Shown one piece after another: positions 1 through 6,771 of a DNA stretch of 19,410 nucleotides. The position numbers and the translations under genes were made by a program. Under the pieces are notes generated by a model. The model searched no databases. It was not told the origin of the DNA and saw nothing but the letters and a program-made list of their open reading frames with translations. This DNA comes from Paracoccaceae bacterium (GTDB taxonomy: Bacteria; Pseudomonadota; Alphaproteobacteria; Rhodobacterales; Rhodobacteraceae), in the NCBI GenBank assembly GCA_030625695.1, contig DAOUQK010000024.1, positions 1-19,410 of the forward strand, in the 5' to 3' direction. Positions within the stretch are counted from its first letter, which is position 1. Each line of letters opens with the position of its first letter.

Positions 1-492
1 CCCAAGGAAGGAATTATTCGTAACGGGTTGGTCAAGGCCGGTGGTCACGGGGCCAAGGGCGAAGGCGAAAAGGTGATCTGTGTGCATCCGCGCGACATTG
101 ACGATACACCCGGCGCCAAGCGGGCGGTGACCGAATACAGCTTGATTGAGGCTGTCGCCAAACGGGCGGCCTGGATGGCGTTGTATCCGGTGACCGGGCG
201 GACGCATCAGTTGCGCGCGCATATGGCCGAACTGGGGCATCCGATTGTTGGCGATGGTAAATATGGCGGTTCCGGGCAGGATAATCTGGGTGACGGGTGG
301 GGCGCGCATCTGGGTGGGGATATCAGCCGCAAGCTGCATCTGCATGCACGTTCATTGGTGATCGAGCATCCGGTATCGGGCGCAAAACTGCATCTGACGG
401 CACCTTTGCCGGAACATATGGTGCAAACTTGGGAAACCTTTCAGTGGCAGCCCAAGGATGCGCCGGATGACCCGTTTGAGGAGTTGGAATGA
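1..492 (+). CDS. rluC: RluC/RluA-family 23S rRNA pseudouridine synthase, 3' part only
   Basis: The reading frame is open from the first base, so the 5' part, including the S4-like domain and the catalytic Asp region, lies outside the window. The visible 163 residues contain the family's C-terminal signature GRTHQLRAHMAELGHPIVGD followed by GKYGG, and a Leu/His-rich strand (KLHLHARSL) ending in HP, as in RluC/RluD. These enzymes isomerise uridine to pseudouridine in 23S rRNA in the cytoplasm. RluC is preferred over RluD or RluA from general resemblance and neighbourhood; the sub-family is not certain. The stop codon overlaps the next start (ATGA), so the two genes are probably translationally coupled. 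Confidence 0.88.
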   Translation, partial: PKEGIIRNGLVKAGGHGAKGEGEKVICVHPRDIDDTPGAKRAVTEYSLIEAVAKRAAWMALYPVTGRTHQLRAHMAELGHPIVGDGKYGGSGQDNLGDGWGAHLGGDISRKLHLHARSLVIEHPVSGAKLHLTAPLPEHMVQTWETFQWQPKDAPDDPFEELE

Positions 493-1193
493 GCGAGTGG
501 AAGGCCAAGCGGTTCTGGAAACAGGCGCTGGTGGTAGAGGATGGCGCGCGGTTTGCCGTCGAGTTGGACGGGCGGCGGGTAAAAACCCCGGCTAAGGCCG
601 CGTTGGAGATGCCGACACGGGGCATGGCCGAAGCAGTGGCCACCGAATGGGACGCGCAAGAAGGGGTGATTGACCCCCGAGGCATGCCTTTCACCAGATC
701 GGCCAATGCGGCAATTGACAAGGTGGCGCATCAGCATGGCGAAGTGGCCGACATGCTGGCCGGGTACGGTGATGCGGACCTGTTGTGTTACCGGGCCGAA
801 ACGCCGGTGGAATTGGTGGCGCGTCAGGTACAGGAATGGGACCCGGCGCTAGACTGGGCGCGCGACGAACTGGGGGTCAATCTGGCGGTTTTCAAAGGGG
901 TGGTTCATCACCCGCAGGCCACGGAAAATATTGCCGGTTTGACAGCGCGGGTTCACCGGATGAACAACTTTCAACTGGCTGCATTTTACGATTTGGTCAG
1001 CCTTTCGGGCTCTCTGATTCTTGGCTTTGGGGCGGCATTAGGGTGGCGATTGTCGGATGACATCTGGAAATTGTCGCAATTAGACGAGATTTGGCAGGCG
1101 GAACAATGGGGTGCAGACGAAGAAGCACAAAAAATGAGCGAGATCAAAAGGCAGGCGTTTTTGCACGCAAAAGCCTTCTTTGACCTATCCTGA
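489..1193 (+). CDS. ATP12 family chaperone for F1-ATPase assembly
   Basis: A 234-residue protein of the usual alphaproteobacterial ATP12 length. It begins with WKAKRFWKQA, then a DGRRVKTPAK segment and a central part containing FTRSANAAID and GDADLLCYRA, which are family hallmarks. The C-terminal half has the WDP(A)LDWA motif and a helical tail. Mitochondrial Atp12p binds the F1 alpha subunit before its assembly with beta; the bacterial protein is assumed to act likewise in the cytoplasm. The start is fixed by the 4-nt ATGA overlap with the upstream pseudouridine synthase stop. No clear terminator follows, and 207 nt separate it from the bzt start codon. Confidence 0.93.
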   Translation: MSEWKAKRFWKQALVVEDGARFAVELDGRRVKTPAKAALEMPTRGMAEAVATEWDAQEGVIDPRGMPFTRSANAAIDKVAHQHGEVADMLAGYGDADLLCYRAETPVELVARQVQEWDPALDWARDELGVNLAVFKGVVHHPQATENIAGLTARVHRMNNFQLAAFYDLVSLSGSLILGFGAALGWRLSDDIWKLSQLDEIWQAEQWGADEEAQKMSEIKRQAFLHAKAFFDLS

Positions 1194-1267
1194 CGCCATT
1201 TAACAATAATTCGCCGCTTTCCGCCAAGGAATGCAGAGTTGAATCATTGATTTTCATGATCCAACAC

Positions 1268-1297
1268 TTGACGTTTGTTGATGAATTGGCACACAAT
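1268..1297 (+). promoter_or_regulatory. Possible sigma-70-type promoter for the bzt operon
   Basis: TTGACG (1268-1273) is followed after 18 nt by CACAAT (1292-1297), a 5/6 and 4/6 match to the housekeeping consensus. An inverted pair CAACA (1262-1266) / TGTTG (1276-1280) overlaps the -35 box and could be an operator. A second pair, ATCAT (1243-1247) / ATGAT (1256-1260), lies just upstream. A start of transcription near 1304 would place all three leader hairpins in the mRNA. This is pattern matching only. Confidence 0.3.
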
Positions 1298-1310
1298 TGG
1301 ACCCACCGAA

Positions 1311-1379
1311 CGCGTCACTCACGCGGGCGGTATGAAAATGGGTACGAATGTACCGGGGAGCCGCTGCAGCACGCAGCGG
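1311..1379 (+). promoter_or_regulatory. Structured 5' leader of the bzt operon: three consecutive hairpins
   Basis: Three perfect inverted repeats follow one another before the ribosome binding site. They are CGCGT-N5-ACGCG (1311-1325), GGTAC-GAAT-GTACC (1341-1354) and CCGCTGC-AGCAC-GCAGCGG (1361-1379). The last ends 22 nt before the ATG, just ahead of the Shine-Dalgarno run AGGAAGAGG (1387-1395). No U-run follows, so this is not a plain terminator. It may be a cis-regulatory RNA, an mRNA-stabilising leader or a protein-binding site. It matches no riboswitch class that I recognise by eye. Confidence 0.45.
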
Positions 1380-1400
1380 ATGTATCAGGAAGAGGTAATC

Positions 1401-2417
1401 ATGAATAAATCTGTATTTTTTGGCGCACTGACAGTGGCCGGTCTGGCCGCCGTTGCGGCGTCGGCGGGAACACTGGATGACGTCAAGGCGCGTGGCAAGC
1501 TGAACTGTGGCGTGTCCACCGGTCTGGTTGGCTTTGCGGCACCTGACGCCAGCGGTCGCTGGGCGGGTTTTGACGTCACCATCTGTCGCGCGGTTGCAGC
1601 GGCTGTTCTGGGTGATCAGGACGCGGTCGAGTTTGTACCAACCACCGGCAAGACGCGTTTCACCGCGTTGGCATCCGGCGAAGTTGATCTGCTGGCCCGT
1701 AACACCACATGGACCCTGTCGCGCGACGTGGACCTGAAGTTTACGTTCATTGGTGTCAACTACTACGATGGCCAGGGCTTTATGGCGCCAAAGGCGCTGG
1801 GTATTTCCAGCGCCAAAGAGCTGGACGGAGCGACAGTTTGCATCCAAACCGGCACAACAACCGAGCTGAACCTGGCGGATTTTTTCCGGGCCAACAATAT
1901 CAGCTATGAGCCAGTGCCTATCGAAACCAACGCCGAAGCGCAGCAGCAGTATCTTGCCGGCGCTTGTGATGTGTTCACCACAGACGCATCCGGCCTTGCG
2001 GCGACACGCGCGGCATTTGAATCACCTGGCGATCACGTACTGCTGCCTGAAATCATCTCGAAAGAGCCACTTGGCCCGCTGGTTCGTCATGGCGACAACG
2101 AGTGGGGCGACATTGTTCGCTGGACTTTGAATGCGCTGATTTCGGCGGAAGAACTGGGCATTACATCGGCCAACCTGGCTGAGCTTTCTGCCGGTACCAA
2201 CAACCCTGAAGTCAACCGTATCCTCGGTTCCGAAGGCAACATGGGCGAAATGCTCGGCCTTGACGCAGCCTGGGCTGCACGGGCGATCGCAGTTGGCGGT
2301 AACTATGCCGAAGTGTTCGAAACCAACATTGGTGAGAATACTCCGATTGGCCTGTCGCGCGGGCTTAACGCGCTCTGGACTGATGGTGGGTTGATCTACT
2401 CGCCGCCGTTCCGGTAA
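1401..2417 (+). CDS. bztA: Periplasmic amino-acid binding protein BztA/AapJ of a general L-amino-acid ABC importer
   Basis: A 338-residue solute-binding protein of family 3. An N-terminal signal peptide (about residues 1-22, hydrophobic core FFGALTVAGLAAVAA, likely cleavage after ASA) directs it to the periplasm. Lobe 1 has the AapJ-type NTTWTLSRD motif (101-109). Lobe 2, about 131-225, has CIQTGTTTELN (147-157) and a TTDASG segment (193-198) whose Asp195 is expected to bind the ligand ammonium group. Four cysteines (36, 62, 147, 189) fit two disulfides. In Rhodobacter, BztABCD takes up glutamate, glutamine, aspartate and asparagine; the exact range here is unknown. I chose the ATG at 1401 because it follows AGGAAGAGG and opens a proper signal peptide; an in-frame ATG at 1332 would spoil it. 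Confidence 0.95.
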   Translation: MNKSVFFGALTVAGLAAVAASAGTLDDVKARGKLNCGVSTGLVGFAAPDASGRWAGFDVTICRAVAAAVLGDQDAVEFVPTTGKTRFTALASGEVDLLARNTTWTLSRDVDLKFTFIGVNYYDGQGFMAPKALGISSAKELDGATVCIQTGTTTELNLADFFRANNISYEPVPIETNAEAQQQYLAGACDVFTTDASGLAATRAAFESPGDHVLLPEIISKEPLGPLVRHGDNEWGDIVRWTLNALISAEELGITSANLAELSAGTNNPEVNRILGSEGNMGEMLGLDAAWAARAIAVGGNYAEVFETNIGENTPIGLSRGLNALWTDGGLIYSPPFR

Positions 2418-2429
2418 ATACTTTCAGTC

Positions 2430-2459
2430 AAGGGCGCGGGGGAAACCTCGCGCCCTTTT
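2430..2459 (+). terminator. GAAA-tetraloop hairpin between bztA and bztB
   Basis: Nine perfect pairs join AAGGGCGCG (2430-2438) and CGCGCCCTT (2449-2457). The stem continues inward through a G-U and two G-C pairs to a GAAA tetraloop (2442-2445), giving about 12 pairs. It is followed by only a short T run (2456-2459). It begins 13 nt after the bztA stop. Such a hairpin between a binding-protein gene and its permeases usually acts as a leaky terminator or blocks 3' exonucleases, so that more binding protein than membrane complex is made. Confidence 0.65.
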
Positions 2460-2537
2460 CGCTTGAATAAGAAATCCGGTGTCTGAGTGGGGCCAACCCG
2501 CCGTTAACAAAAGCCGGACCTGACAGGGAATGTCCTA

Positions 2538-4097
2538 ATGACAACATTAACCGATCCGCCGCAGGAGTCGTTTCGGCTCTCTATGCTGCTTTACGATAGC
2601 CGCTATCGTTCGATGACCATTCAGGTGATTGTGATGATATTGTTCATGCTGGGCGCCGCCTGGCTGATCAACAATGTCATCATCAACTTTGCCGACGCGG
2701 GTAAGACATTTTCGTTTGGTTTTCTGGGCCAGTCTGCGGACTATGACATCAGCCAGCGGTTGATCGAGTATTCTTCGGTATCGACGCATGGGCGTGCGGC
2801 GGTTGTTGGCGTTCTGAACACGCTGTTGGTGGCAGTGATGGGCTGTATCGCGGCCACGGTGATCGGTGTGTTTGTCGGAATTCTTAGACTTTCCAATAAC
2901 TGGATCGTGTCGCGCCTTGCGGCGGTCTATGTTGAAAGCTTGCGAAACGTTCCGGTGCTTTTGTGGATCGTCCTGACCATGGCGATTGTGGCCGAGGCCC
3001 TGCCTACGCCCATTATGTTCCGGGGCGGAGAAGCCACGATGAGTCTTTTTGATACCGTGGTTGTATCAAACCGAGGGATTTTCATACCCAGGTTGGTGCC
3101 TTCGTCCTATGGTTTGCTGCTGATTCCGGTTATTATCGCTTCTTTGTTTGGGTTGCGGCTTCTGGGAAAAAGAGCGAATAGAATTCAGGAGAAGACAGGC
3201 AACCGTCCATCGACCCTTCTTGCGTCTATAGGGATTGTTGTCGTGCCGGCCGTTGTTGTATTCTTTGGCCTTTCGGCAATCTCTTCCAACAACCAGCAGG
3301 TATTCGTTACCTCGGGGGTGGGTGAAATAGGCAGTGTTTCTGACTTGGCAGAATCCGAAAAGCGCATTTCGTATTGTCATGCCAGCGGTTCAGCCGCCTC
3401 ATTAAACGGATTGAGGCATCTGGAAGAGCTTGGGATTACCTTCAAGCGCAAGAATTACTTCAATATCTCAGCTGCGGAAACAGCACTTGCCACTGGTAAA
3501 TGCGGATTGATGGCGACGTCGCAATCAGGGTCAGAACAAGTGGTTCAGCGCGTCAGCAGTCAGGTTAAGGACGGTGTAATCGTCAGCTCTTTTGCGGGCG
3601 AGTTCACCGAAGGGCGTGCGATGGAAATTGAATTTCCAGTCGTCACACAAAAAGGCATCGCCAAATTCGAAGGCGGCACCCACCTGCGCAATTCACTGAT
3701 TGCCCTTTGGCTGGCGCTGTCGCTTTATACAGCCGCCTTTATCGCCGAGATTGTGCGGGCTGGTATTCTGGCCGTATCGCATGGTCAGACCGAAGCTGCG
3801 AATGCTCTGGGCCTGCGCTCGGGTAAAACTTTGCGGCTGGTTGTTCTGCCTCAGGCAATGCGCGTTATCTTTCCGCCACTGATTTCGCAATACCTGAACC
3901 TGACCAAAAACTCGTCTCTGGCGATTGCGGTTGGCTATATGGATGTGACCGGCACGTTGGGTGGTATTACTCTGAACCAGACGGGCCGAGAGATGGAGAC
4001 GCTGTTGTTGCTGATGGCGGTCTATCTGGTCATCTCGTTGACGGTTTCAACGGCGATGAATGCCTATAACGAACGTACAAAGCTGAAGGAGCGCTGA
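2538..4097 (+). CDS. bztB: Amino-acid ABC transporter permease BztB/AapQ with an embedded binding-protein-like lobe
   Basis: A 519-residue inner-membrane permease of the His/Glu/Gln/Arg/opine family. Hydrophobic segments lie near 29-47, 88-115, 140-155, 189-207, 226-247, 385-408 and 485-505. The ATPase-contacting EAA loop is clear (EAANALGLRSGKTLR, 419-433, then LPQAMR). RNVPVLL (136-142) and SLYTAAFIAEIVRAGI (395-410) are typical AapQ blocks. Usual AapQ/BztB proteins are about 400 residues. The surplus lies in the periplasmic loop between the segments ending near 247 and starting near 385, and is described as a separate entry. It pairs with BztC, which starts 3 nt downstream. The ATG at 2538 is preceded by AGGGAA. 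Confidence 0.93.
   Translation: MTTLTDPPQESFRLSMLLYDSRYRSMTIQVIVMILFMLGAAWLINNVIINFADAGKTFSFGFLGQSADYDISQRLIEYSSVSTHGRAAVVGVLNTLLVAVMGCIAATVIGVFVGILRLSNNWIVSRLAAVYVESLRNVPVLLWIVLTMAIVAEALPTPIMFRGGEATMSLFDTVVVSNRGIFIPRLVPSSYGLLLIPVIIASLFGLRLLGKRANRIQEKTGNRPSTLLASIGIVVVPAVVVFFGLSAISSNNQQVFVTSGVGEIGSVSDLAESEKRISYCHASGSAASLNGLRHLEELGITFKRKNYFNISAAETALATGKCGLMATSQSGSEQVVQRVSSQVKDGVIVSSFAGEFTEGRAMEIEFPVVTQKGIAKFEGGTHLRNSLIALWLALSLYTAAFIAEIVRAGILAVSHGQTEAANALGLRSGKTLRLVVLPQAMRVIFPPLISQYLNLTKNSSLAIAVGYMDVTGTLGGITLNQTGREMETLLLLMAVYLVISLTVSTAMNAYNERTKLKER
3327..3602 (+). other. Periplasmic insert in BztB resembling lobe 2 of the family-3 binding protein
   Basis: Residues about 264-355 of BztB align with residues about 135-220 of BztA, encoded 0.9 kb upstream. 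From Cys280 (BztA Cys147) to Gly331 (BztA Gly198) the match needs no gap and has 11 identities in 52 positions: C280, G284, L289, N290, I300, A313, G320, C322, T327, S330 and G331. Both cysteines are 42 residues apart in each protein. The alignment extends upstream through S266 and L270 and downstream through D345 and V347 with small gaps. The Asp195 of BztA that should bind the ligand ammonium corresponds to Ser328 here. By hand count 3301-3540 is about 49% G+C, against about 58% at 3721-3840. Its function is unknown. Confidence 0.7.
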
Positions 4098-4100
4098 GAT

Positions 4101-5405
4101 ATGGCAAACACTGAAATCTCCTTCGTGCGCACGGAAATGTTGCAGGAACAGGCACCACCGGCTCTGAATGTCGGTTTGGTGGGCTGGGTGCGCGGCAATC
4201 TGTTCCCCGACGTGCTCTCCGGCATTCTGACCGTGGTGGCGCTTTATCTGATCTATTCACTGCTGTCAGGGCTGTTGCCTTGGGTATTTGGCGGCGTGTG
4301 GAATGCAGGCTCGCTTTCTGAGTGTCGCGAGATAATTGCGGCTGCCCATGGCGAAGGGGCCGAGGCGGCCTGTTGGGCGGTCATCCACGAGCGTTTCTGG
4401 CAGCTGATGTACGGATTTTACCCGGACCATCTTTACTGGCGGCCTAATCTGGCGCTGGTTCTGCTGTTTGCAGCTATCGCACCGGTGCTGTTCGAAGGTG
4501 CCCCGCGTAAGATGTTCTGGATTACGGCGGCGTCACCGTTCATCATCCCCTGGCTGTTGTGGGGCGGCACCGTCTGGGTGCCGATCATGGCGGCAATGGG
4601 ATTTGTCATCGGTTATTTCGTCTATAAACTGGTGGCACAGGTTTCCAGCAATCTGTTGGGCCTGATCGCCGGGCCTTTGGCGCTGGTGATCTGGTGGCTA
4701 TTTCTGTCGAGCTATGCATCATCCGGGTTGGCCTCGGTCATCCCGCTGGAACTGGAACCAGTGGCAAGCCGTAAATTCGGTGGCTTCATGCTGGCCATTC
4801 TGCTTGGGGTGACAGGCATTTCCATGTCCTTCCCAATCGGTATCGTGCTGGCGCTGGGGCGGCAATCGAACCTGGTGATCATCAAGGCGCTGTGCGTCGG
4901 CTTTATCGAGTTCATTCGCGGTGTGCCGCTGATCACCCTGTTGTTTGTGGCCCAGGTGATGCTGTCCTATTTCCTGCCTGCGGGTACGGATTTTGACATC
5001 ATCCTACGGGTGATGATCATGATTACCCTGTTTGCCTCTGCCTATATGGCCGAGGTGATCCGCGGCGGCCTCGCGGCCTTGCCCACCGGGCAATATGAAG
5101 GTGCGGATTCGCTGGGGCTTGATTACTGGCAGGCGCAGCGGTTGATCATCATGCCGCAGGCGTTGAAAATCTCGATCCCGGGTATCGTTTCGACATTCAT
5201 CGGGTTGTTCAAAGACACCACACTGGTGTCAATCATCAGCCTTTCAGACCCGATTGGCTGGGTCAAATTCATCCAGGCTAACGCGGAATGGAACGGTATC
5301 GTGTGGGAGCTTTATGGCTTTGTGGCCTTTGTCTTCTTCCTCTTCTGTTTCGGTATGTCCCGTTATTCCATGTATCTTGAGCGCAAGCTTAAGACCGGCC
5401 ACTAG
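4101..5405 (+). CDS. bztC: Amino-acid ABC transporter permease BztC/AapM
   Basis: A 434-residue inner-membrane permease, the normal BztC length. Hydrophobic segments lie near 38-62, 115-132, 137-155, 160-176, 185-203, 227-252, 270-292, 300-318 and 403-417. The EAA loop reads QYEGADSLGLDYWQAQR (331-347) followed by IIMPQALK. The FIRGVPLITLLF block (271-282) and the end SRYSMYLERKLK are typical of AapM/BztC. A loop after the first membrane segment carries two cysteines (75 and 91) with a WRP motif after them, as is common in this family. It forms the channel with BztB. AAGGAGC inside the end of bztB serves as its ribosome binding site, so the pair is probably translationally coupled. Confidence 0.95.
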   Translation: MANTEISFVRTEMLQEQAPPALNVGLVGWVRGNLFPDVLSGILTVVALYLIYSLLSGLLPWVFGGVWNAGSLSECREIIAAAHGEGAEAACWAVIHERFWQLMYGFYPDHLYWRPNLALVLLFAAIAPVLFEGAPRKMFWITAASPFIIPWLLWGGTVWVPIMAAMGFVIGYFVYKLVAQVSSNLLGLIAGPLALVIWWLFLSSYASSGLASVIPLELEPVASRKFGGFMLAILLGVTGISMSFPIGIVLALGRQSNLVIIKALCVGFIEFIRGVPLITLLFVAQVMLSYFLPAGTDFDIILRVMIMITLFASAYMAEVIRGGLAALPTGQYEGADSLGLDYWQAQRLIIMPQALKISIPGIVSTFIGLFKDTTLVSIISLSDPIGWVKFIQANAEWNGIVWELYGFVAFVFFLFCFGMSRYSMYLERKLKTGH

Positions 5406-5419
5406 TAAGGAAAAATAAA

Positions 5420-6208
5420 ATGAATGAAGTAGTAGAACGCGAAGTTGACCGGTCAAAATTGCAGGTCTCGGACGAGGTTGCGATTGAAATCACCGGCATG
5501 AACAAATGGTACGGATCGTTCCATGTGTTGAAAGATATCAACCTGACCGTCAATCAGGGCGAGCGGATTGTGATTGCCGGGCCTTCGGGTTCGGGAAAGT
5601 CAACGCTGATCCGTTGTCTGAACGCGCTGGAAGAGCACCAACAGGGGCGGATTGTGGTGGATGGTACGGAGTTGTCGAACGACCTTAAGAACATCGACAA
5701 AATCCGGCGGGAAGTGGGGATGGTGTTTCAGCACTTTAACCTGTTCCCGCATCTGACTATTCTGGAGAACCTGACCCTGGCACCGATCTGGGTGCGTAAA
5801 ACACCCAAGGGCGAGGCCGAAGAGACGGCGATGCATTTCCTGGAGAAGGTGAAAATCCCAGAGCAGGCCGACAAGTATCCCGGTCAGCTATCGGGTGGCC
5901 AGCAGCAGCGGGTGGCGATTGCCCGTTCGTTGTGCATGCGCCCGCGCATCATGCTGTTTGACGAACCAACGTCGGCGCTTGACCCGGAGATGATCAAGGA
6001 AGTTCTTGATACCATGATCGAGCTGGCCGAAGAAGGTATGACCATGCTGGTGGTGACCCACGAGATGGGCTTTGCGCGGCAAGTGGCGAACCGGGTAATC
6101 TTCATGGACGAAGGTCAGATTGTCGAACAGAACGAGCCGGAAGAGTTCTTTAACAATCCCCAAAGCCCACGCACCAAGCTGTTCCTGAGCCAGATCCTGG
6201 GGCATTAA
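5420..6208 (+). CDS. bztD: Amino-acid ABC transporter ATP-binding protein BztD/AapP
   Basis: A 262-residue ABC ATPase that powers the importer from the cytoplasmic face. It has all the canonical elements: Walker A GPSGSGKST (54-62), Q-loop Gln104 (VFQHFNLFPH), signature LSGGQQQR (157-164), Walker B IMLFDEP (177-183), D-loop SALD and switch His214 (VTHEMGFARQ). The region after the H-loop (FMDEGQIVE, FFNNPQSPRTKLFLSQIL) is typical of polar amino-acid transporters. The ATG follows TAAGGAAAAATAAA, 14 nt after the bztC stop. It is the last gene of the operon; a palindromic repeat pair begins 6 nt after its stop. Confidence 0.96.
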   Translation: MNEVVEREVDRSKLQVSDEVAIEITGMNKWYGSFHVLKDINLTVNQGERIVIAGPSGSGKSTLIRCLNALEEHQQGRIVVDGTELSNDLKNIDKIRREVGMVFQHFNLFPHLTILENLTLAPIWVRKTPKGEAEETAMHFLEKVKIPEQADKYPGQLSGGQQQRVAIARSLCMRPRIMLFDEPTSALDPEMIKEVLDTMIELAEEGMTMLVVTHEMGFARQVANRVIFMDEGQIVEQNEPEEFFNNPQSPRTKLFLSQILGH

Positions 6209-6214
6209 AGGCGC

Positions 6215-6272
6215 GGCGGGGTGAACCCCGCCCTACGTCTCAAATCATCGGTAGGGCGGGGATTTCCCCGCC
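6215..6272. repeat. REP-like inverted pair A (GTAG motifs inside) between convergent genes
   Basis: Two 22-nt units face each other. The right unit (6251-6272) reads GTAG, then stem GGCGGGG, loop ATTT, stem CCCCGCC. The left unit (6215-6236) is the same on the minus strand with loop TTCA. The spacer is 14 nt and both GTAG tetranucleotides point inward. A GTAG followed by a small hairpin is the plan of REP sequences mobilised by RAYT transposases; none is encoded in this window. The pair fills the gap between the bztD stop (6208) and the sixA-like stop (6277), so the hairpins probably also terminate both transcripts. Confidence 0.7.
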
Positions 6273-6276
6273 TTTC

Positions 6277-6771
6277 CTATGCCATAACCTCGCGTGGGAT
6301 CGCGAAATCAATTGCCTGGCCCCTGTGCCATTCGACGTCCGCCCAACCTTTGATATCAAACGTTACAATCAAGGTGGCACAGGTTGGATAGTCGTCAAAT
6401 CGCAGGTGATCGGGCGGGGTGCTGACCAGCTTGCCAGCAAACCCGCCAATCCCCGGATTGTGACCCAACATCAGAATTGTCCGTCCATGCCCAGTTGCCA
6501 GAACCCGGCGCATCTGGTCCGCACTGGCATGATAAAGGTCGTCGGTGAACGTCACCTCACCTGTCATGCCCATTTCTGCAATTGTTTCCCGTGTGCGGTG
6601 CGAGGAGGAACTGATCGTCTGATCCGGGGCCCACCCACCTTGGCGGAGCCAGTCGCCCATGGCCCGGGCCGATTTCAAGCCACGTTCGTTTAGAGGGCGG
6701 GCGTGGTCGATTAGACCGGGATGGTTCCAGCTAGATTTGGCGTGGCGGGTCAGGATCAGGGTGTGGGTCAC
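6277..6771 (-). CDS. SixA-type histidine phosphatase
   Basis: A 164-residue protein of the histidine phosphatase superfamily. LILTRHAKSSW contains the catalytic RHA (residues 9-11, His10 as the phospho-acceptor). The DHARPLNERG block (22-31), an arginine in SSHRTRET (56-63) and the second catalytic His104 in LGHNPG are all present. RHAKSSW with DHxRPLNxRG is characteristic of the SixA branch, which dephosphorylates phosphohistidine proteins; the substrate here is not known. I chose the GTG start at 6771, which overlaps the TGA of the upstream Fe-S gene and puts the RHA motif at its normal distance. A longer frame upstream is the shadow of that gene. Confidence 0.87.
   Translation of the reverse strand: MTHTLILTRHAKSSWNHPGLIDHARPLNERGLKSARAMGDWLRQGGWAPDQTISSSSHRTRETIAEMGMTGEVTFTDDLYHASADQMRRVLATGHGRTILMLGHNPGIGGFAGKLVSTPPDHLRFDDYPTCATLIVTFDIKGWADVEWHRGQAIDFAIPREVMA

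Noticed and set aside
1286..1301. A sigma-54-like promoter (TTGGCAC followed by TTGG) upstream of bztA
   Set aside because: The spacing between the GG and the second element is one base too short and the essential GC is GG, so it does not meet the -24/-12 rule.
1332..1400. An in-frame upstream ATG that would lengthen BztA by 23 residues
   Set aside because: It would run through the two last leader hairpins, has no ribosome binding site, and would place a charged stretch before the signal peptide.
6215..6272. Reading repeat pair A as a simple rho-independent terminator
   Set aside because: No T run follows either hairpin, and the GTAG motifs with paired orientation fit a REP element better, although a termination side effect is likely.
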